From: Caldilineaceae bacterium
GTDB taxonomy: Bacteria > Chloroflexota > Anaerolineae > Caldilineales > Caldilineaceae
DNA length: 64,000 bases
Reading direction: 5' to 3'
Assembly: GCA_020846635.1 (NCBI GenBank)
Contig: JADLDO010000028.1
Location: forward strand, 558,001 to 622,000
Both the position numbers and the translations under genes were made by a program. Positions 1 to 8,608 of the stretch are shown here, in pieces; positions within the stretch are counted from its first letter, which is position 1; each line of letters starts with the position of its first letter. The notes beneath the pieces are model-generated. The model searched no databases. It had not been told where the DNA came from and saw only the letters and a program-made list of their open reading frames with translations.

Positions 1-1
1 T

Positions 2-193
2 TATGATCGGGTGACCGGAACGGGTTCTAATGCCCAATATCGCATCTGCACATTTGCCGTGTTTATATTGAACGATTGGGACAGACAGAGCAAGACTATG
101 ACGGGGACATTTGTACGTACCCTTGTGCATAGTGTGGAGACTGGAGAGGGCGTCCCAGACCTGGGAGCACGTGACGTTCGCATTATCCAGTAG
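2..193 (+). CDS. C-terminal fragment of a TadG-like pilus assembly protein (partial)
   Basis: The frame is open from the left edge of the window and ends at TAG 191-193, giving the last 63 residues of a gene that starts outside. The visible part reads as mixed beta-strand and polar segments with no membrane span (for example CTFAVFILNDW and TFVRTLVHSVETGEG). It lies directly upstream of cpaB on the same strand, where Chloroflexota Tad loci often carry TadE/TadG-like pseudopilin or Flp-assembly proteins. The TadG-like label is therefore inferred from position; the fragment itself has no diagnostic motif that I can see. A hairpin at 235-265 closes the transcript. Confidence 0.5.
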   Translation, partial: YDRVTGTGSNAQYRICTFAVFILNDWDRQSKTMTGTFVRTLVHSVETGEGVPDLGARDVRIIQ

Positions 194-234
194 GGATAGT
201 GCATGTGAGCTAGGGTTGTCTATTCACGAACGCC

Positions 235-265
235 AAACCTTCCAGCATGCCTTGCTGGAAGGTTT
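235..265. terminator. Hairpin after the partial TadG-like gene
   Basis: A perfect 13-bp stem (AAACCTTCCAGCA paired with TGCTGGAAGGTTT) closes a 5-nt loop 41 bases after the stop codon. There is no long T run, only the TTT of the stem itself, so this is a probable but not textbook intrinsic terminator. The rest of the 194-446 gap shows no convincing gene. Confidence 0.55.
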
Positions 266-446
266 GTGCTACCTATCCCCTATTCTATCCACCAAATGAT
301 GTTGCGTCATTTGCTGTAGGGGGAGACCTACCAAGCGCGCGTGCCTTTGTGGAGAGGACGAACCAATTGTCCGATGTTTGGTTGTAGAGAGGGTGCTATG
401 CTGGACCAGAGAAAGATTCAGCGGGAAAGAATAGGCAGGTGAAACG

Positions 447-1253
447 ATGAAAAATAGTGGCTTAATCTGGTGGATCGGCGCATTTGTGTTGGCTGCGCTG
501 GCAGGCATTTTGACCTATGGCTTGCTGTCGAGTTCGGTTCCTGCTTCTGCGGCGGGAAAGGAGAACACGAATACTGTTGCGGTGATTGTGGCTGATGAAA
601 ATATCCCTTTCCGTCGCTCAATTCGCGAAGAAGATTTGACCACGCGTTATTTGCCTGTTGATTCTGTTCCGACAGGTGTGGCAATTACATTGGATCAGGT
701 CGTGGGTAAGATGTCCACCGTGGATCTCTTTGCCAACGAGCCGATTTTGACTCAACAGTTGGTCACACCAGATGTGGTAACACAGCAGGTAGCCCTCTCG
801 GTACCCGATGGCAAGATCGTCATGGCTGTGCCAACGCAATCGAAACTCATCTCTAACCGTCTGATCCGTCCTGGCGATTTCATCGATATGATGGCAACTT
901 TTGACGTGGAAGTGCAAAGCGGGGGGAGCAAATCGCCCCAGCCTAAGACCGTCTCCGTGCTTAAGTCCTTAGAAATCCACGCGATTATTTTGCCGGGAAC
1001 GACTGTTGAGGAAGGCCCGCAGGGAGTGACGCAGCAGGAGGGTGGCGTCTTCCGCACCGCCGACGAGGGCGGCCAGTCGGTATTGTTGGCAATTGATCTA
1101 CAAGATGCAATGACCATTCGCCATATTCTTGATGTAGGCGGCGTGTTGGATTTGGCGTTGCGTCCTGCAGGAGATGAGAGTATGGCTGATACTGAAGTGG
1201 TAGACGAGTTCTATTTGGCTGACCGCTTCAACATCGACCTAAACCGAGACTGA
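447..1253 (+). CDS. cpaB: Flp pilus assembly protein CpaB (RcpC)
   Basis: A 268-residue protein of the CpaB/RcpC family, which acts at the cell envelope with the Tad secretin or the outer part of the pilus machine. Residues about 8-30 form a single N-terminal membrane anchor (WWIGAFVLAALAGILTYGLL). Residues about 47-110 form a SAF domain (IPFRRSIREEDL, LANEPIL-like pattern), followed by the C-terminal RcpC/CpaB beta domain with RPGDFIDMMATFDVE. AGGTGA lies just before the ATG. It is the first complete gene of a same-strand tad run (cpaB-cpaE-tadB-tadC-TPR protein-cpaF). The length matches the family. Confidence 0.9.
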   Translation: MKNSGLIWWIGAFVLAALAGILTYGLLSSSVPASAAGKENTNTVAVIVADENIPFRRSIREEDLTTRYLPVDSVPTGVAITLDQVVGKMSTVDLFANEPILTQQLVTPDVVTQQVALSVPDGKIVMAVPTQSKLISNRLIRPGDFIDMMATFDVEVQSGGSKSPQPKTVSVLKSLEIHAIILPGTTVEEGPQGVTQQEGGVFRTADEGGQSVLLAIDLQDAMTIRHILDVGGVLDLALRPAGDESMADTEVVDEFYLADRFNIDLNRD

Positions 1254-1339
1254 ATACGTCATCCTGCACATGTACGGGAATGGTGTTACGGCCTTATGGC
1301 CGCCGCAAATTGCATTCGTATTGCCGCTTTATTAGGTGA

Positions 1340-2563
1340 ATGGACCGGATGACCGACATGGATCAGATGCTTCAACTCGCACTCATTACCAATGACCATT
1401 TTCGCGCCCAGGATATTGCAGCCGTCGCCACTGGCTTCCAATGGCACGTAGAGGCGGCAATAGGTCAAGCGCAGCCGGTAGGATGGGTACGGCGGCTTCG
1501 ACCTAATGTGGTGTTGGTTGATTTGGATGTGCCCAATGCCATCGGTTTGATCCGCGATATTGTGAGCGCCATGCCACAAGTGACAGTGCTGGCACTAGTG
1601 ACACCGCAATATCTGGTGGAGCTGCAAGAGGCTTTGATGGCAGGGGCTTCCAGTTTTGTAACCTTCCCCCTTGAGCCAAATCAATTCACGACCACGATCC
1701 TGCGCGTTATGCAAGAGACACCCAAGCGCGAAGTACCCACCAAGCGCGGTCACTTGGTGGCTGTAGTGGGGCTCAAGGGTGGGGTGGGGCGAACCACGCT
1801 GGCTGTCAACATGGCAGTCGCCTTGCGCCAGCGCGTGGACGGGGACGTAATCTTGTTGGAGGCCCATCATGGCCTCAGCGATCTATCGCTCAATCTCAAC
1901 TTGCTGTCACGCCATACGTTGGCAAGTTTGGCGCAGGAGAGCAATATCGATATCGATGTATTGCAGGGGCACTTGCAGAATCATGCCTCCAAAATCAAGG
2001 TCTTGGCTGCCCCGCCTGATGTCAGCCAATTGGTGGAACTCCCCATTGAAAGCTGGCAACTGATTCTGAACCAACTGACGACGTTAGCCCCCTATGTGGT
2101 CGTGGACACTGCTGCAGTGGCTGACGCTGTACTCTCCGAGGTGTTGACACAGGCTGACGACATCGTTGTGGTCACAGGCCCCGATCTCGCAGGGTTACGC
2201 AGCGCGGTTGTGCTGTTGCAGACATTAGATTCAGAGAGCAAAGTCCACGGACGTACTCATGTCGTGATCAATCGCGCGGGTGTACGCGGCGGCATTTCCG
2301 AGGCAGCGTGTGCCAAACAAATGGGAGAAGCCATTGCGGTTGCTCTGCCCGATGATGCGGCATTGGCGACCTTTGCACTCAACCGGGGTGTGCCCTTTGT
2401 ATTAAGCCATCCGCGGTCGATTCTTAGCCGCAAAGTTCAGGAGTTGGTATCAAAGCTTTTTGATGTCAAAGCCGCACCGCAGCTCAAGCGGCAGGCGAGC
2501 CGCAAGCTCTTCTCTTTTGGCAAGGGGCGCACTGTACAAGAAACATTGACGATTGCTCAGTAG
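1340..2563 (+). CDS. cpaE: CpaE/TadZ-like pilus localisation ATPase
   Basis: A 407-residue two-domain protein. Residues about 10-125 look like a degenerate response-regulator receiver (VVLVDLDVP, VTVLALVTPQ, and a segment ending SSFVTFPLEP). Residues about 140-380 form a MinD/ParA-type P-loop ATPase with the deviant Walker A KGGVGRTTLAVN and a later ATPase strand VVVDTAA. CpaE/TadZ places the Tad machine at its cellular site. Several ATG codons are crowded at the start; 1340 is taken because AGGTGA abuts it, but the ATG at 1352 is possible. It sits 86 bases after cpaB. Confidence 0.88.
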   Translation: MDRMTDMDQMLQLALITNDHFRAQDIAAVATGFQWHVEAAIGQAQPVGWVRRLRPNVVLVDLDVPNAIGLIRDIVSAMPQVTVLALVTPQYLVELQEALMAGASSFVTFPLEPNQFTTTILRVMQETPKREVPTKRGHLVAVVGLKGGVGRTTLAVNMAVALRQRVDGDVILLEAHHGLSDLSLNLNLLSRHTLASLAQESNIDIDVLQGHLQNHASKIKVLAAPPDVSQLVELPIESWQLILNQLTTLAPYVVVDTAAVADAVLSEVLTQADDIVVVTGPDLAGLRSAVVLLQTLDSESKVHGRTHVVINRAGVRGGISEAACAKQMGEAIAVALPDDAALATFALNRGVPFVLSHPRSILSRKVQELVSKLFDVKAAPQLKRQASRKLFSFGKGRTVQETLTIAQ

Positions 2564-2590
2564 AGACGTGATAAATACTGGGGAACAATA

Positions 2591-3529
2591 ATGAATTCGA
2601 TTACACTCATTTCACTCTTAAGCATGGCGACGGTCTTCGCCATTATGGTGGGTTTTTATCGTTGGCTAGGCTGGACGCGTGCAGTGGAAGCGCGTTTGCA
2701 GGCATCGTTGAAACCTGTGGAAGCCGAGGTGAGCAACCGTCCGCGGCTCGCCGACCGCATGACCAAGCGGGTGAGTCGCATGTCCTTTAGCGAACGACTC
2801 GAACGGCAGTTGGTCGCCGCGGACAGCAACATGTCTGTGGGCGAGTTTATCATGATCCGGCTGGCCGCTGTCTTGTGGGCCTTCGTCATCGGCTGGTTTA
2901 TCTCGCGCCAACCGGTGGCGGGACTGCTCTTAGGGATCGTCGGCTGGGTAGGACCGGGGATGTGGCTCAAAATCAAACAAAGTAAGCGCGCGAAAGCCTT
3001 TAGCGACCAACTGCCTGATATGTTATCCATGTTAACTGGCTCCTTGCGTGCTGGTTATGGTCTGCTTTATGCCATCTCGGTGATTGAAAAAGAGATGCCC
3101 GAACCGATGGCTTCGGAATTTGGGCGGGTACTCAAAGAGACTGCGCTTGGTTATTCCCTGAGCGACGCCTTAGATCACCTGGTTGAACGTGTCCAAAACG
3201 ACGATCTGGAACTTGTCGTGACGGCTGTTCACATTCAAAGCGAGGTAGGTGGCAGCTTGGCGGATGTATTGGAGACCATTTCGCGCACCATTCGCGAGCG
3301 TATACAACTCAAGGGACAAATTCAGGCTATGACCTCGCAGCAGCGCATTACTGGAATGGTGCTGTCCGCAATGCCCTTCCTCTTGGGAACGGTGCTCTTT
3401 CTCATGAGTCCAGAGTACATGGGTGGTATCCTCCAGCCAGGTTGGCCGCTCATCATTCCGATTGGGGCTACAGTGATGGTCATTTGCGGCAATTTCCTCA
3501 TGGGCCAGATGATAAAGATCGATGTATAA
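2591..3529 (+). CDS. tadB: Tad pilus inner-membrane platform protein TadB
   Basis: A 312-residue polytopic protein with an N-terminal span (LISLLSMATVFAIMVGFY), a central pair of spans near residues 95-125 and a C-terminal pair. Residues about 135-270 carry the T2SSF (GspF-like) domain: LPDMLSMLTGSLRAGYGL, then EVGGSLADVLETIS. With TadC it should form the platform driven by the CpaF ATPase. It starts 27 bases after cpaE and is followed after 54 bases by tadC, consistent with one operon. Confidence 0.9.
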   Translation: MNSITLISLLSMATVFAIMVGFYRWLGWTRAVEARLQASLKPVEAEVSNRPRLADRMTKRVSRMSFSERLERQLVAADSNMSVGEFIMIRLAAVLWAFVIGWFISRQPVAGLLLGIVGWVGPGMWLKIKQSKRAKAFSDQLPDMLSMLTGSLRAGYGLLYAISVIEKEMPEPMASEFGRVLKETALGYSLSDALDHLVERVQNDDLELVVTAVHIQSEVGGSLADVLETISRTIRERIQLKGQIQAMTSQQRITGMVLSAMPFLLGTVLFLMSPEYMGGILQPGWPLIIPIGATVMVICGNFLMGQMIKIDV

Positions 3530-3583
3530 AGACGTTGCAACAGACTATAGATTTGAAGGTTGGAAAGGCGTGAGGGGATGCAC

Positions 3584-4501
3584 ATGGTAACTTCTCCATT
3601 GATGGTAACGCTGTTGATTATGGGCTGTATCTTTTTTGTCACCATGGCATTACGCAGTTTACAGCAGCGCTCTCAAATCTCAACCGTAGGCGCATCAATG
3701 GCACGTAGCACAGCACCGGATATGCGCCAGATGAAGCTACGCCAGCCCTTTAGCGAGCGCGTGGCTAAGCCCATCCTGCGGCAGCTCTATGGCATGGGGC
3801 GTTACTTGACCCCTTCGACTACCATTAGCCAAATCCAACAAAGGCTCATTATCGCCGGTTTGCCCGGTGGTATGACCGTCACTGATTTTCTGGGGTTGCG
3901 CGTTCTAGTCGGAGCAAGTCTATCGGGCGTCGTTTTTGCTATGATGATATCGAGCAAGCCACCCTTTCAAGCGTTGCTATTTGCCGCGGGTGCCTTTTTG
4001 GTGGGACTTTACATTCCAAATATGTGGCTGAGCAGCAAGGCCAAGTCGCGTCAAAAGGCAATTGCGCGCGCCTTGCCCGATATGCTGGATATGATGTCCA
4101 TTTGTGTAGATGCAGGTCTGGGATTTGAGGCGGCGCTACAGAAAGTAGCCTTTCAGTCTGACAATGAATTGGCGCTGGAATTGCGGCGGGTGATCAGCGA
4201 GATTCGCGTTGGAGTTTCGCGCGGCGATGCTCTGCGCCATCTGGCCGAACGTACACAGGTGCCTGATGTTGCCAGCTTTGTGGCCGTGCTGGTGCAGGCA
4301 GACCGATTGGGTATTGCCATTCGCAATGTGTTGAATACGCAATCGGTGCAGATGCGTATCAAGCGCCGCCAACGGGCCGAGGAGGCGGCGGGCCAAGCAG
4401 GGATCAAGATGCTGATCCCTTTAGCATTTTTTATCTTCCCGGCCATGTTTGCCGTGATTCTTGGTCCGGCGATCCCGCGTCTAATGGAAGCCTTTAAGTA
4501 A
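3584..4501 (+). CDS. tadC: Tad pilus inner-membrane platform protein TadC
   Basis: About 305 residues, sister of TadB. An N-terminal span begins at once (LMVTLLIMGCIFFVTMAL), two further spans lie near residues 100-150, and the T2SSF domain includes LPDMLDMMSICVDAGLGFEAAL and DALRHLAERTQVPD; a last hydrophobic pair ends at GPAIPRL. I chose ATG 3584 because GAGGGG stands six bases upstream; the in-frame ATG 3578 and TTG 3560 are alternatives. The last gene before a hairpin at 4555-4594. Confidence 0.88.
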   Translation: MVTSPLMVTLLIMGCIFFVTMALRSLQQRSQISTVGASMARSTAPDMRQMKLRQPFSERVAKPILRQLYGMGRYLTPSTTISQIQQRLIIAGLPGGMTVTDFLGLRVLVGASLSGVVFAMMISSKPPFQALLFAAGAFLVGLYIPNMWLSSKAKSRQKAIARALPDMLDMMSICVDAGLGFEAALQKVAFQSDNELALELRRVISEIRVGVSRGDALRHLAERTQVPDVASFVAVLVQADRLGIAIRNVLNTQSVQMRIKRRQRAEEAAGQAGIKMLIPLAFFIFPAMFAVILGPAIPRLMEAFK

Positions 4502-4554
4502 GATCGCCTCAGGCGCATACATCCAGGTACACATAATGGCAATGAAGTTTACAG

Positions 4555-4594
4555 CGCGGAGACAGCTACCGAGAACACGGTGGCTGTCTCCGCG
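4555..4594. terminator. Strong hairpin between tadC and the TPR/propeller gene
   Basis: Arms CGCGGAGACAGC (4555-4566) and GCTGTCTCCGCG (4583-4594) extend inward with four more pairs and one wobble, leaving a six-base loop. No T run follows, so it may slow transcription or stabilise the tadC 3' end rather than fully terminate. Apart from this hairpin, I see no gene in the 4502-4830 gap; it probably holds the promoter of the gene at 4831, but I find no convincing -35/-10 pair. Confidence 0.5.
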
Positions 4595-4830
4595 TCGCGC
4601 CGGTGCTCATCTCTGTACAGCACCATAAGTCCATTAGTCATTTGTCTGACCTGGGTTACGGTGTTTGTCCACTGTCTACTCGATTAGCCTGTGATTAAAT
4701 GGACATGGACAGAAGTTGCCCCTCAAGGAATCGTCTAATCCTTGCCTGGATAGGTTCCTATCGTTTGACTAGCACCAGGGCTGTCCACATACGTTCGTAG
4801 TTATGGTGGTTATGGGTGATGGTAAGGTGA

Positions 4831-7038
4831 ATGATGACTGATTCGAGAGATTCGAGTCTCTTTGATAACAAAGACCTACATTTCGACCCGCGCCAACAGG
4901 GCGAAGTCGATCCATTTGCCCATGCGCTGCCTGCGTCCGATGAGCCTCTTTTCCCGGCTGTTTTGCCGATAGAGACAATGGCTGATGGCGCGCCCTACAG
5001 CGCCCCTTACGATACGCAGGGCTATGATCGCTTTCCCTCTGGCGCGGCACAGTCGAAAGCCGGTCAGGAAATCGATACAGAACTGTGGCCTTCAGCCTCT
5101 AGCGTGACGGAGCTTACAGCCGCCCAGGTCACGCCCCTGCCAGTGCCGACACCCTCTGTCTCCCCCGCCAAGCACAAGCATGGGCCGACCGAAAAAGAGA
5201 TCAACTACGACCGCGATTTTGCCGTCTTTATGAACTTGATGCAACACGGCGCATGGCCTCAGGCATTGGAAAAGCTACAGGCGATGCGCGTCGAATATCC
5301 CGCCGCCAGTGGGCTGGATGGCTTGATCGACGAGGCGACGCTCAAGGCCGATTTAATGGCCGAGTGGGCGCACAAGATCAAGGGGCGGCGGCTGACCGTG
5401 GGCCAAGAGTGGCTCATCCGCCGTTCGCTGCCCTTCCTCTTGTTGCTTGTGCTCTTTGTGAGCGGGACGATCTTCTATCAGAATTTCGTCGCTCCCTCGC
5501 GCGAAGTGGTTGCTATGGAGCGGGCCAACCAGAGCCTCATTGAGGAGGCAACGGGGATGGTGCAGAAGGGGCAGATCTACGAGGCGATTGCGCTTTATAC
5601 TACCGTCCTGGCCCGCGACCCTGAGAGCAGCGCCGCCCAACAGGGCTTGCTTGAGGCCAACCGCCAGGCAGGCTTGGCAACAACCTATGATGTGGCGATG
5701 CGCGTGGCGGAGAATGGCAACCTGAGCCGCGCCGCGCGCCTGCTTGGTTCGATCCAAGCAAAATCTTCTTCCTTCCGAGATGTCGATGTACAAGTGAACC
5801 GGCTGAACACCCTGTTAGAAGCCGAACGGGTCTACAACTTGGCCGAGAAATCCTTTGCCCAGCGGCGTTGGCTGGAGGCCATCAGCAGCTATGAGCAGGC
5901 GCAGTTGCTCTCTTCCGACTATCAAGTCGAGCGGGTCAAAACGCAACTGAGCGTGGCTTACTTTATGGCTGCCCAGAAGCTCATTGCCCACTGGCCCAGC
6001 GCAGAGTTTGGGCCGGAGACAATCCGCACCTTGCTACGCAAAGCCCAGGGCATGAGCGCGCAGAAGGATGTGATCAGCACGTCGTTGGATCAACTCGATC
6101 TCTATCTCAAGGGCGAGCGTGCACTCAACAGCAGCAACACCGGGCAGGCCATCAATGCATGGCGCGAACTCTATGACGAGCAGCCTGCATTCCTGGGCGG
6201 CTATTTGGCTGAACAGCTTTATCGGGCCTATTTAACGCTGGCGGGGGAAGTGCGCGAGAACGATCTCGACTATGCGCGTGAACTCTATGAACAGGCGGCG
6301 GCGATGGCTGTGCGGGACAGCAGCGAAGCGCGCGCTCAACTGCAAAATCTCGGCGCAACCGTACCCACGCCCCAACCGACGCCTACGCCACAGCCCACGG
6401 TCGCTTATGTCGCAGCGGCTCCCGCGGTTTCTGCGCCTCCGCCTGCCACGGCAACGCCAGAACCGACGCCCACGCCTACCAACACGTACCAGGGATGGAT
6501 CGCCTTCCGCAGCACGCGTGAGGGGAGTGAGCAGGTTTATATCATGCGCGGCGATGGCAGCGACCAGCGGCTTGCACCAGAGGAGTTGCGCGGCCAAGTC
6601 GACCGTCTCTATCAAGAGGAACAGCGCGCCGCCGATGGCCGCGTGGTCTATGTACAGAGCGTCACTGGGCGCACCGATGCCAATATCTTCCTGACCAGCA
6701 GCGATGGGCAGAATAGCAGTATGCTCACGGATAACAATGGCGACGAATATGACCCGGTCTGGTCACCCACCGCAGATCGCGTGGCCTTTGTCGCCAATCA
6801 TACGGGCAATGATGAGATCTGGGTCATGCGTGCCGATGGCGGCGAACAACGCCAATTGACCTTTAACAACTGGGAATGGGATAAGCATCCCACCTGGGCA
6901 CCCGATGGCAGCCAGATCGCCTTCTTTAGCAATCGCAGCGGTCAACGCCAGATTTGGGCGATGAGCGGCGATGGCAGCAACCAACACAATTTGAGCAACA
7001 ATGCCTATGATGACTGGGATCCGGTCTGGATCAAGTAA
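4831..7038 (+). CDS. TPR and TolB-like beta-propeller membrane protein within the tad locus
   Basis: A 735-residue protein not among the standard Tad components. Residues 1-195 are polar with a Pro-rich part; residues about 197-216 form one membrane span (PFLLLLVLFVSGTIFY). Residues about 225-505 look like tetratricopeptide-type helical repeats (for example QIYEAIALYTTVLARDPES). A Pro-Thr-rich linker (about 510-555) leads to a PD40/TolB-like propeller with repeats such as GNDEIWVMRADGGEQRQLT and HPTWAPDGSQIAFFSN. The topology suggests a cytoplasmic N-terminus and extracytoplasmic repeats. It sits between tadC and cpaF on the same strand, 26 bases before cpaF, so a pilus-linked scaffold role is likely but inferred. 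Confidence 0.75.
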   Translation: MMTDSRDSSLFDNKDLHFDPRQQGEVDPFAHALPASDEPLFPAVLPIETMADGAPYSAPYDTQGYDRFPSGAAQSKAGQEIDTELWPSASSVTELTAAQVTPLPVPTPSVSPAKHKHGPTEKEINYDRDFAVFMNLMQHGAWPQALEKLQAMRVEYPAASGLDGLIDEATLKADLMAEWAHKIKGRRLTVGQEWLIRRSLPFLLLLVLFVSGTIFYQNFVAPSREVVAMERANQSLIEEATGMVQKGQIYEAIALYTTVLARDPESSAAQQGLLEANRQAGLATTYDVAMRVAENGNLSRAARLLGSIQAKSSSFRDVDVQVNRLNTLLEAERVYNLAEKSFAQRRWLEAISSYEQAQLLSSDYQVERVKTQLSVAYFMAAQKLIAHWPSAEFGPETIRTLLRKAQGMSAQKDVISTSLDQLDLYLKGERALNSSNTGQAINAWRELYDEQPAFLGGYLAEQLYRAYLTLAGEVRENDLDYARELYEQAAAMAVRDSSEARAQLQNLGATVPTPQPTPTPQPTVAYVAAAPAVSAPPPATATPEPTPTPTNTYQGWIAFRSTREGSEQVYIMRGDGSDQRLAPEELRGQVDRLYQEEQRAADGRVVYVQSVTGRTDANIFLTSSDGQNSSMLTDNNGDEYDPVWSPTADRVAFVANHTGNDEIWVMRADGGEQRQLTFNNWEWDKHPTWAPDGSQIAFFSNRSGQRQIWAMSGDGSNQHNLSNNAYDDWDPVWIK

Positions 7039-7064
7039 TTAAGGCAAAGGGATACGATAGGATT

Positions 7065-8531
7065 ATGGGCCTTTTTCGCAACCGTCCACCCACACCACCC
7101 CCTGCACCCCCTAAACAGAACGGGCAAGGGCAGCGACCCGCAACGACGCCGCATGTGTCGTCAACCGCCGCCACGTCTCCCCCCACTTCAAAACCAGCTC
7201 CAGCACCGGCTGTCCCACATGCCGTGCCGGGTTATGCACCACCTCCGGAGTTTCGCGTGGTGCGTGAGCAGGTGCAGCAGTTTTTGGTCAAGGAGGTCAA
7301 AGCCAGCAATGATGTGCATGACCCGGAGGAGATGAAACGGCTGATTGAGCCGATCTTCTCTAGGGCGCTGGCAGACGCCAACCTGGTGGTCAGCCGGATC
7401 GAGCGCGAGCAGATGATCGCGCTGATCATGGCTGATATTCTCGGCTATGGGCCGATCCAGCCGCTGCTCGACCGCGACGACATCAGTGAGGTCATGGTCA
7501 ATGGCCCCAGCCAGGTCTATATTGAGCAGAAGGGGCACTTGGTCTTAACCGACGTAAAATTCATCGACAACGACCATGTGTTGCGCATTATTGAACGCAT
7601 TGTCGCTCCCTTAGGGCGGCGTATTGACGAATCGTCGCCGATGGTTGATGCGCGGTTGCCCGATGGCTCGCGCGTTAATGCCATCATCCCACCGCTGGCG
7701 TTGGGCGGGCCTTCGATCACCATTCGTAAATTCAAGAAAGATTCGCTCAAAGTGGATGATCTGATCCGCTTTGGTTCGATGACACCGGAATTCGCGCAAT
7801 TCCTAAAAGCCGCGGTCCATTCCGGTCTGAATATCATTATCAGTGGGGGGACCGGCTCTGGTAAGACGACGCTGCTCAATGTGCTTTCGAGCTTTATTCC
7901 AGAGGACGAGCGTATCCTGACGATTGAGGATGCCGCCGAACTTCAGTTGCAGCAGCCCCATGTCGTGCGCCTGGAGTCGCGCCCCGCCAACATTGAAGGC
8001 AAAGGGCGCATCGGTATCCGTGAACTGGTGGTGAACAGCTTGCGTATGCGTCCCGACCGCATTGTCGTCGGTGAGTGTCGTGGCGGCGAGACGCTGGACA
8101 TGCTCCAAGCGATGAACACAGGCCATGATGGTTCGTTGACCACTGTCCACTCCAATGGCGCGCGTGATACGCTGAGCCGCCTTGAGACGCTGGTCTTAAT
8201 GGCGGGCATGGAACTGCCCCTACGCGCCATTCGCCAGCAGATTGCTTCGGCGATTGATGTCATTGTCCACCAGGATCGTATGCGCGATGGCACACGCAAG
8301 GTGACGCAATGTTCCGAGGTGCTGGGCATGGAAGGGGAAACCATTGTCATGCAGGACATTTTCCGCTTCGACCAGACAGGCATTGACGAAGACGGCAAGA
8401 TTTTGGGCGAGTTGCGCCCTACTGGTTTGCGCCCCCGCGTCAACGAACGCATTGAGCAATCGGGCATCCACTTGCCCCCCTCTGTCTTTGGTCTGAAGGA
8501 CGCCGACAATTGGTATGACAACGCACGTTGA
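7065..8531 (+). CDS. cpaF: Tad pilus ATPase CpaF (TadA)
   Basis: A 488-residue hexameric secretion ATPase of the VirB11/CpaF class that powers Flp pilus assembly. A Pro-rich tail (residues 1-60) precedes the N-terminal domain; Walker A GGTGSGKTT is at about residues 261-269, the Asp box is ILTIEDAAEL, Walker B lies in PDRIVVGECRGGE and the His box in GSLTTVHSNGARD. The length is slightly above the family norm because of the tail. GATAGG precedes the ATG. This is the last gene of the tad run; a terminator at 8584-8608 follows. Confidence 0.93.
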   Translation: MGLFRNRPPTPPPAPPKQNGQGQRPATTPHVSSTAATSPPTSKPAPAPAVPHAVPGYAPPPEFRVVREQVQQFLVKEVKASNDVHDPEEMKRLIEPIFSRALADANLVVSRIEREQMIALIMADILGYGPIQPLLDRDDISEVMVNGPSQVYIEQKGHLVLTDVKFIDNDHVLRIIERIVAPLGRRIDESSPMVDARLPDGSRVNAIIPPLALGGPSITIRKFKKDSLKVDDLIRFGSMTPEFAQFLKAAVHSGLNIIISGGTGSGKTTLLNVLSSFIPEDERILTIEDAAELQLQQPHVVRLESRPANIEGKGRIGIRELVVNSLRMRPDRIVVGECRGGETLDMLQAMNTGHDGSLTTVHSNGARDTLSRLETLVLMAGMELPLRAIRQQIASAIDVIVHQDRMRDGTRKVTQCSEVLGMEGETIVMQDIFRFDQTGIDEDGKILGELRPTGLRPRVNERIEQSGIHLPPSVFGLKDADNWYDNAR

Positions 8532-8583
8532 TCGATTTTACTTGCGTCTTCTTCTCTCTTAGGGTTGGGATGTTTGCATGGAG

Positions 8584-8608
8584 CGGGCTGGTCTTAAAGA
8601 CCGGCCCG
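8584..8608. terminator. Bidirectional terminator between cpaF and the convergent membrane gene
   Basis: CGGGCTGGTCTT (8584-8595) pairs with AAGACCGGCCCG (8597-8608) with one G-T wobble and a tiny loop, followed by TTTCG. The stop codon of the minus-strand gene (8594-8596) lies in the loop, so the hairpin serves both converging transcripts. Confidence 0.7.

Noticed and set aside
398-442. 14-residue leader peptide ahead of cpaB
   Set aside because: No ribosome site and no regulatory codon pattern; it likely arises by chance.
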